Of a stretch of DNA of 63,859 nucleotides, positions 59,282 through 63,859 are shown one piece after another. Position numbers and translations under genes: made by a program. Source of the stretch: CAYPZL01 sp964415045 (GTDB taxonomy: Bacteria > Planctomycetota > Phycisphaerae > Sedimentisphaerales > Anaerobacaceae); the NCBI GenBank assembly GCA_964415045.1, contig CAYPZL010000008.1, positions 1 through 63,859 of the forward strand, in the 5' to 3' direction. Positions within the stretch are counted from its first letter, which is position 1. Each line of letters starts with the position of its first letter. The notes below the pieces were generated by a model. The model saw only the letters and a program-made list of their open reading frames with translations, was not told the origin of the DNA and searched no databases.

Positions 59282-59977
59282 ATGATGAAGAAACTGTTGT
59301 TGGCATCACTGATTTGTGCCTTGTGCTCGACGGCGGCGTTCGCCAGCGCGACGGGTAACGGCCTGAGCCCTCACCTGGGTTGGTGGCCGGAAGATCACCC
59401 GCGTTCCGTCCACGCGTACTGGGATTTCAACTCCGGTGTGGTCTCGACGACGTATGCCTCGTACGACTACGTGGCGTCGCCGGCCACGGAGTTCACCTTC
59501 GATCCGATGGCGGCGGTGAACAACGTTTACGTCTCGGGCGTGTATGTGCCTCCGACCGTTGCCGCCGCGGGAGACGGCTACTTCACGTGCGGCGGCAGCA
59601 CCGGCGACTTCATCTGCGCGTTGATCCAGTTGGAGAATTTCGCCGAGCCTCTCGCGTTCAAAGAGATTCAGGTCGATATCGGGTATGCGGGCCAGATCAT
59701 CTTCGCGGACGCATCCGCGGACGACGGGTTCAGGACCGTACCGTGGCAGCCCTATGGTGCGGCCGATCTGGCCTTTCGCATCTATCCGAATCCGCCGATG
59801 GAGGAAATCTACTTCTGCATCGCCCCCACCGGTGAGCCCGGGACGGACAATTACGTCGCGGCCGCACTGGGCGGGATTCACGTGGATACGATTTGTATCC
59901 CGGCCCCGGGCGCGCTCTTGCTCGGTGGCCTGGGCACGACCCTGGCCGGCTGGCTGCGCCGACGCAGGACGCTGTAA
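59282..59977 (+). CDS. secreted protein with PEP-CTERM-like sorting tail (PAPGA variant)
   Basis: The 231-residue protein has a signal peptide (MMKKLLLASLICALCSTAAF). A beta-rich middle follows (YWDFNSGVVSTTYASYDYVA, FICALIQLENFAEPLAFKEI). The tripartite tail consists of IPAPGALLLGGLGTTLAGWL and RRRRTL: a Pro-rich motif, a hydrophobic helix and a basic end, as in PEP-CTERM proteins of planctomycetes. Such tails are recognised by exosortase and used for surface display. The exosortase gene is not in the window. The middle domain is unknown. GTAGGGGGG precedes the ATG and a terminator follows. Confidence 0.82.
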   Translation: MMKKLLLASLICALCSTAAFASATGNGLSPHLGWWPEDHPRSVHAYWDFNSGVVSTTYASYDYVASPATEFTFDPMAAVNNVYVSGVYVPPTVAAAGDGYFTCGGSTGDFICALIQLENFAEPLAFKEIQVDIGYAGQIIFADASADDGFRTVPWQPYGAADLAFRIYPNPPMEEIYFCIAPTGEPGTDNYVAAALGGIHVDTICIPAPGALLLGGLGTTLAGWLRRRRTL

Positions 59978-60005
59978 GCAATCTCACCAACCATTCGCTT
60001 TTTCC

Positions 60006-60036
60006 GGGCTGCGACCATCGTCTCGCAGCCCTTTTC
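60006..60036 (+). terminator. rho-independent terminator after the PEP-CTERM-like gene
   Basis: A 9-bp perfect stem (60006-60014 with 60023-60031, GGGCTGCGA) is followed by TTTTCC. Confidence 0.7.
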
Positions 60037-60252
60037 CATGCGCGCGACCCAACGGGCACATCTTGGCGTTACCGAGAGGGGAAATTGTGCGTGCAAACCC
60101 CGCCGCGGTCAAGTCAGAAACGATTCCGACCACGAGATCCGGGTCTGTGACACGATTTCCTGGACGTGATGTGTGACTTCGAGGTGTATCTGGCTGAGAA
60201 CCGAGGCACACTTGCAATACGCAGACGTCACGACGTGCCAACAAAGGTTAGT

Positions 60253-60288
60253 GTCCCGGCAGGGCGATTGGCATCGCCCTGCCGGGAC
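60253..60288. repeat. 16-bp perfect inverted repeat in the 59978-60379 spacer
   Basis: GTCCCGGCAGGGCGAT (60253-60268) pairs perfectly with 60273-60288 across a 4-nt TGGC loop. No U-run follows, so it is either a REP-type element or a strong 3' hairpin for the convergent gene at 60380-63379. The remainder of the spacer holds no gene. Confidence 0.65.
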
Positions 60289-60379
60289 CACGGTCACGTG
60301 CTCCATGTCTGCGGGCAGGTGCGTGGCCATGAGCGATTTCCATACTCTTGGCGCCGGGGCGCACACTTGCCCTTCGTTA

Positions 60380-63379
60380 TCAGAACGACGTATAGAACGG
60401 CTCTGTCCGTCCGGCCAGGTGCGCCACCTCCGCCGGCGAGAGGGCGCGGTTGAAGATCCGTACCTCGTCGATCGCGCCGCGCATCGGCTCGGTGGGATAG
60501 TCCAGGCCAATACGCAGCTCCTGGTCGGGCTTCATAAACAGCGGTGTCCCGGTGACCGTCATCGTCGTCGCCAGCGCGCCGTCGACGTAGAGCTCGGCCG
60601 TATCGGCCGCATCGTCAAGCACGTAGGCGATGTGATACCAGACGTTACGCTTGATGTCGCCACCCTGGGCTTGCGGAATGTCAAGCGCTGTGGTCAGCCA
60701 AGCGGTGCCGTCGCCGATGTCGCCGTGAATCGTGCTGGCCATGACCTTGACGTCGAACGTGTTGTCCGAGTTGAAACGGGTCCCCAGGATGCCCAGCGGA
60801 GAATCGGAAGCGGCCGCGTTGACCCAGACCGAGATGGTGAACGTGTTGAGGCCAAAGTCATCGGCGTAGGGGATCGTGACATACTGCCCATCGGCGACGA
60901 CGTTCATGGCCTGGCCCTCCACGCCGTCCACGAAAGGCGGATTCCCGGCGAGAGTGCCGTCATGGTTACCGGCGGCATCATTTCCATTCCCGTCGAGGGG
61001 GTAATGGGCGACCAGACCCGCCGAACCGGGCGCCGTCGGCGTGATGAACTCGGCGCCATAGGGATACAGCGCGATGTCATCGACGAGGAACATGCCCGAG
61101 CCGCCGCCCTCGACGCCAATCGCCATGCTCGTGACATTCTGCACGTCCACGCCGGCCGCAATGAGATCCTCAAGATCGACCGTCCAGGGCAGCCACGTCC
61201 CGATGGTGAGATCGGCCGGAGAGCCGCCGTAGGGCACCTTGACGCCGTTGACCTTGAGGTATGGCTCTCCGCTGTTGTCCCGGTCGCCGAAGAAGTACAA
61301 CGACAGGCTCTTGGCACCGTACATGGCCCAGTTCTGGGGCTCCGTCCAGGTCCGTCCGGCCTCGGAGAAGGAGGGGGCGCTCGTGTTGTCATAGTACAAC
61401 GGCATGGACTTGCCGCCACCGTGGACTCTGACGACTTCCACGATTTGGCCCTCGTAGTACTCGCTGTCAACGTTCCAGATATCATGCCCGACCAGCGAGC
61501 CGGAACCGTTGCCGGGGACGTCGTTCGGGAAGAAGTCGTCGGCCGAGAAGCCCAGGCCGTCGACCCACGTCTGGAAGACCCGGTTCGGCGAGTCGTTCGT
61601 GTAGCTCTCGAAGTCGTCGACAGCGAGCGATTCCATGGTGGAGAATCTCCAGGTATCGCCTTCCCAGGTCGCCGGGTCTTCGAGGTCGTTGGTCTCGTTG
61701 ACCTTCCAGTAGTAGATCTGGCCCAGCTCGAGCTGTACCTCATACGTGGATTCGGGGACGGTCACGGCCGAAGCTGTACCATCGATCACGGCCTGCTCGT
61801 CGGTGTCCAGGTACAGGTCGTGCCGGTCGGCCTGTCGCCCCGGCCGCCAGCTCAGGCTCGCGTCGGGATGCACATCCGTGGCGCCGACAGCCGGTTGGGG
61901 CTTTCTTGCCTGCAGCGGGACATACAGGAATCGCACCTCGGCCAGACCATGCTGAGTCGGTGAGATCCAGTTGCTGTTGATGGTCAGGCGGACATACTGC
62001 GCGATCGCGCCGCCGAACGGGACGGTCGTGTTGGCGGTGTAGGTGTCCTCGCCGGCGCCCTGGTTGAAGACCTCCTCGCCGAGGAGGGTCCAGTCGGCGC
62101 CGTCGGTGGAATACTCGACGGTAACGTCCTTGAGGCCGAAGCCGATCATGGACTCGCCCTCGATGTTGCTGTTCCAGACCCACATCTCATGCAGGCAGTA
62201 GGGCTTATCGAACTCATAGACGAGTTGGTCCGGTCCGGCTCCTCCGGGCAGACTGAGCCACATGTCCTCGAGCTCCTTGGAATGCTGGTCGGCGTCGTTG
62301 AGGCCGGAGCCGTTGACCGTGTTTTCCGGGCCCGACCCGGGCAGGCTGATGCCGGAGTACGTCACGGAAACGCCTTCAATGGCGTATGCCACGGGTTCGA
62401 CGGTGAAGCTCCAGACCTTGCCGGGGAAGACCGTGAAGTCGGGGGCGGCGTTGACTTCGTCGATCCGCCAGTAGTAAGTCTGGCCCAATTCCAGGCGTTC
62501 CGGATCGAAGGTCGTGGCCGTCTGGCCCGGGCTCGCCAGCACATCCAAAGGATTGTCCGCGCTGGCAGCGCCGACGTCCTCGGCCGAGGTGCCGAAATAG
62601 ACGTCGTGGGTCGCTGCATACGTACCGGCGGTCCAGCTCAACAGCGTATCACGGGAGACATCGGTTGCTCCATCTTCCGGATTGGGAGAAATAGCCGTTT
62701 CCGGAGAGAACTCCTGGTTTGTCAGGCCATAGAGGTGCCATGACTGGTTAACGAGATCCTGTGTCAGGGTGATCACCAGATCCTCGCCAGCGACGGCGGT
62801 GAACTGGTAGTTGATGTAATAGGCATCGTTGTCATTGGCGAACCCCACGGTTCTCGCATCGTCCTGATTGATCTTTTCGGTGGAGTCGGAAACGGGGCCG
62901 GCACCATCGGGATCAAACACGAACGTCGCAGAGCGGTTGTTGTTTGCTCCCCACTGGCGAGTGTAAATCCGAGTGTGATAGGTTGTGCCCGGGGTGAGTC
63001 CGCTGAGCGTCCACGTCGTGGTCCCACCCTCAGCATTGTTGCCGTTGTAGTACATATCCGTCAGCAGGTCTACCAGGCCGCCGGAGACGTTGTGATTGCC
63101 GTTGCCGCCGTGCTCGCTGAGAAGTCCTGAGGAAACGGTTCTGTTGAAGTTCAACGTGCCGTTGGCCGCGGCGTTGTAGGCATCGAACTGAACCCCGTTG
63201 ATCAAGGCGCCCGGCGTCCCGGTTCCAAAGTCCAATGTGTGAGTGTAGGTGTTGTCGGCGCTGATGCCGCAATCAGCGTCACCGGTGATCCCGACATAGG
63301 TGATCGTCCCGGCATTTGCCGAGGTGGCCATCGCCATGGCGGCGAAGGCCAACACGATGAGGGTGTTGTGTGTAGACAT
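60380..63379 (-). CDS. secreted LamG/discoidin protein with DDFESYT module
   Basis: The 999-residue protein has a signal peptide (MSTHNTLIVLAFAAMAMATS). An N-terminal beta-sandwich (about 22-215, ITYVGITGDADCGISADNTY and TYHTRIYTRQWGANN) precedes an Fn3-like module (TYYWRIDEVNAAPDFT). An F5/8 type C (discoidin) domain lies at about 330-485 (FDKPYCLHEMWVWNSNIEGE, VTVEYSTDGADWTLLG). A second Fn3-like module is followed by a 200-residue DDFESYT module (VDDFESYTNDSPNRVFQTWV, KSMPLYYDNTSAPSFSEAG). The last LamG domain (about 800-995) runs from GLVAHYPLDGNGNDAAGNHD to GAIDEVRIFNRALSPAEVAH. It is probably a multi-domain glycan-binding surface protein. GGAGGA precedes the ATG at 63379. Confidence 0.88.
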   Translation of the reverse strand: MSTHNTLIVLAFAAMAMATSANAGTITYVGITGDADCGISADNTYTHTLDFGTGTPGALINGVQFDAYNAAANGTLNFNRTVSSGLLSEHGGNGNHNVSGGLVDLLTDMYYNGNNAEGGTTTWTLSGLTPGTTYHTRIYTRQWGANNNRSATFVFDPDGAGPVSDSTEKINQDDARTVGFANDNDAYYINYQFTAVAGEDLVITLTQDLVNQSWHLYGLTNQEFSPETAISPNPEDGATDVSRDTLLSWTAGTYAATHDVYFGTSAEDVGAASADNPLDVLASPGQTATTFDPERLELGQTYYWRIDEVNAAPDFTVFPGKVWSFTVEPVAYAIEGVSVTYSGISLPGSGPENTVNGSGLNDADQHSKELEDMWLSLPGGAGPDQLVYEFDKPYCLHEMWVWNSNIEGESMIGFGLKDVTVEYSTDGADWTLLGEEVFNQGAGEDTYTANTTVPFGGAIAQYVRLTINSNWISPTQHGLAEVRFLYVPLQARKPQPAVGATDVHPDASLSWRPGRQADRHDLYLDTDEQAVIDGTASAVTVPESTYEVQLELGQIYYWKVNETNDLEDPATWEGDTWRFSTMESLAVDDFESYTNDSPNRVFQTWVDGLGFSADDFFPNDVPGNGSGSLVGHDIWNVDSEYYEGQIVEVVRVHGGGKSMPLYYDNTSAPSFSEAGRTWTEPQNWAMYGAKSLSLYFFGDRDNSGEPYLKVNGVKVPYGGSPADLTIGTWLPWTVDLEDLIAAGVDVQNVTSMAIGVEGGGSGMFLVDDIALYPYGAEFITPTAPGSAGLVAHYPLDGNGNDAAGNHDGTLAGNPPFVDGVEGQAMNVVADGQYVTIPYADDFGLNTFTISVWVNAAASDSPLGILGTRFNSDNTFDVKVMASTIHGDIGDGTAWLTTALDIPQAQGGDIKRNVWYHIAYVLDDAADTAELYVDGALATTMTVTGTPLFMKPDQELRIGLDYPTEPMRGAIDEVRIFNRALSPAEVAHLAGRTEPFYTSF

Positions 63380-63859
63380 GGTAAGTCCTCCAGTTTGCAT
63401 GTTGTCGAAAGCTATCCGGCTCGAGGTATCCGGCCTGGTTGGCGGCGATCATGGCCTTGGCTGCGTTATGAATCGGCCGATACACTCTTGCCCCTGACCG
63501 GCTCTCCCGGGGCGATACGATTCACGGAGACAACCACCGGGATGCCTGACTGCGCAGTACGCAGAGAACACTGAGAATCGCGGCTCACCTCCTTCCGTAA
63601 ATGAAGCTTCTGAAAGAACGACAAACAAACGCCTGTGTCAAAGGTCTTATGCCGCCGCCTCTGAGGCCGGCGGCGAAATCACATGCCGAGGGGGCAGCAT
63701 CAAACGAAGCAGTTCGGTTCCTCCATCGGCTGTGGGGGACCTCCGGTCCGATTCCTACCGAGCAGATGGTTTGCAGAGGTCCTCCTGTCCGGCCGGAATT
63801 CCGACCTGTACTACTAACCTCAAACATCGTTAAGTTTTTGACGAAGTTGTCAAGCGGCA
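63380..63859. other. upstream region of the LamG/discoidin gene, no gene seen
   Basis: The last 480 nt hold no credible ORF, RNA gene or strong hairpin. A possible TTGACA at about 63630-63635 on the minus strand has no good -10 partner. Confidence 0.5.

Noticed and set aside
1..63859. tRNA, rRNA, transposase or phage genes
   Set aside because: None with recognisable structure or motifs was found on either strand by eye; a covariance-model scan could overturn this for small RNAs.

Overview
The window looks like a planctomycete, most likely a Phycisphaerae/Sedimentisphaerales-type member or a metagenome-assembled relative. Supporting signs are GC-rich coding, many dispersed prepilin-type proteins with GFTLIELL-like N-termini, several large LamG surface proteins, CRTAC1/ASPIC-UnbV proteins, a hydrazine-synthase-alpha-like haem protein, CotH/lamin-tail and PEP-CTERM-like surface proteins, and sulfated/decorated-glycan type hydrolases. 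No rRNA, tRNA, CRISPR array, transposase or replication origin was seen. The taxonomic call is an inference from family content, not from a marker gene.

Layout. 1-8.2 kb: a LamG protein cut off mid-domain, a prepilin, a beta-helix protein, a ceramidase-like hydrolase, a putative glycoside hydrolase and a URO-D-type methyltransferase. 8.3-14.7 kb: a tightly overlapping TetR-TolC-adaptor-RND efflux operon with two matching palindromic operators. 14.9-20.8 kb: DegT aminotransferase, a small membrane protein, PhoD-type phosphatase, a chimeric sigma-factor remnant, a prepilin with an in-frame amber codon and a HAD phosphatase. 21-27.3 kb: a LamG + prepilin pair, then a decayed copy of a TPR + CRTAC1 cassette. 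27.7-39.6 kb: a RidA/chorismatase-like gene and a six-gene extracytoplasmic operon: di-haem HZS-alpha-like protein, CRTAC1, a ten-haem cytochrome/propeller/MauG fusion, a propeller protein and two periplasmic binding proteins. 39.4-49.8 kb, opposite strand: the intact TPR + CRTAC1 cassette, a 1187-residue TPR/FG-GAP/ASPIC protein and a CotH/lamin-tail protein. 50-63.9 kb: esterase/alpha-galactosidase fusion, a second LamG + prepilin pair, an orphan AAA ATPase, a PEP-CTERM-like protein and a LamG/discoidin protein.

How it fits together. Most products are exported. The carbohydrate-active and LamG proteins suggest glycan scavenging and a decorated cell surface, with prepilins placed next to LamG genes as recurring modules. 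The 28.9-39.6 kb operon is the best candidate for a poorly described system: a periplasmic electron-transfer assembly with binding proteins but no ABC permease or ATPase.

A second theme is gene damage: a LamG gene truncated right behind a stop codon, an amber-interrupted prepilin, a chimeric sigma remnant, a TPR gene with an in-frame TGA after its signal sequence, a CRTAC1 gene that lost its propeller by recombination between repeats, and a binding-protein gene whose tail runs antisense through its neighbour. Either this segment is rearranging actively or some junctions are assembly artefacts; read mapping would decide.
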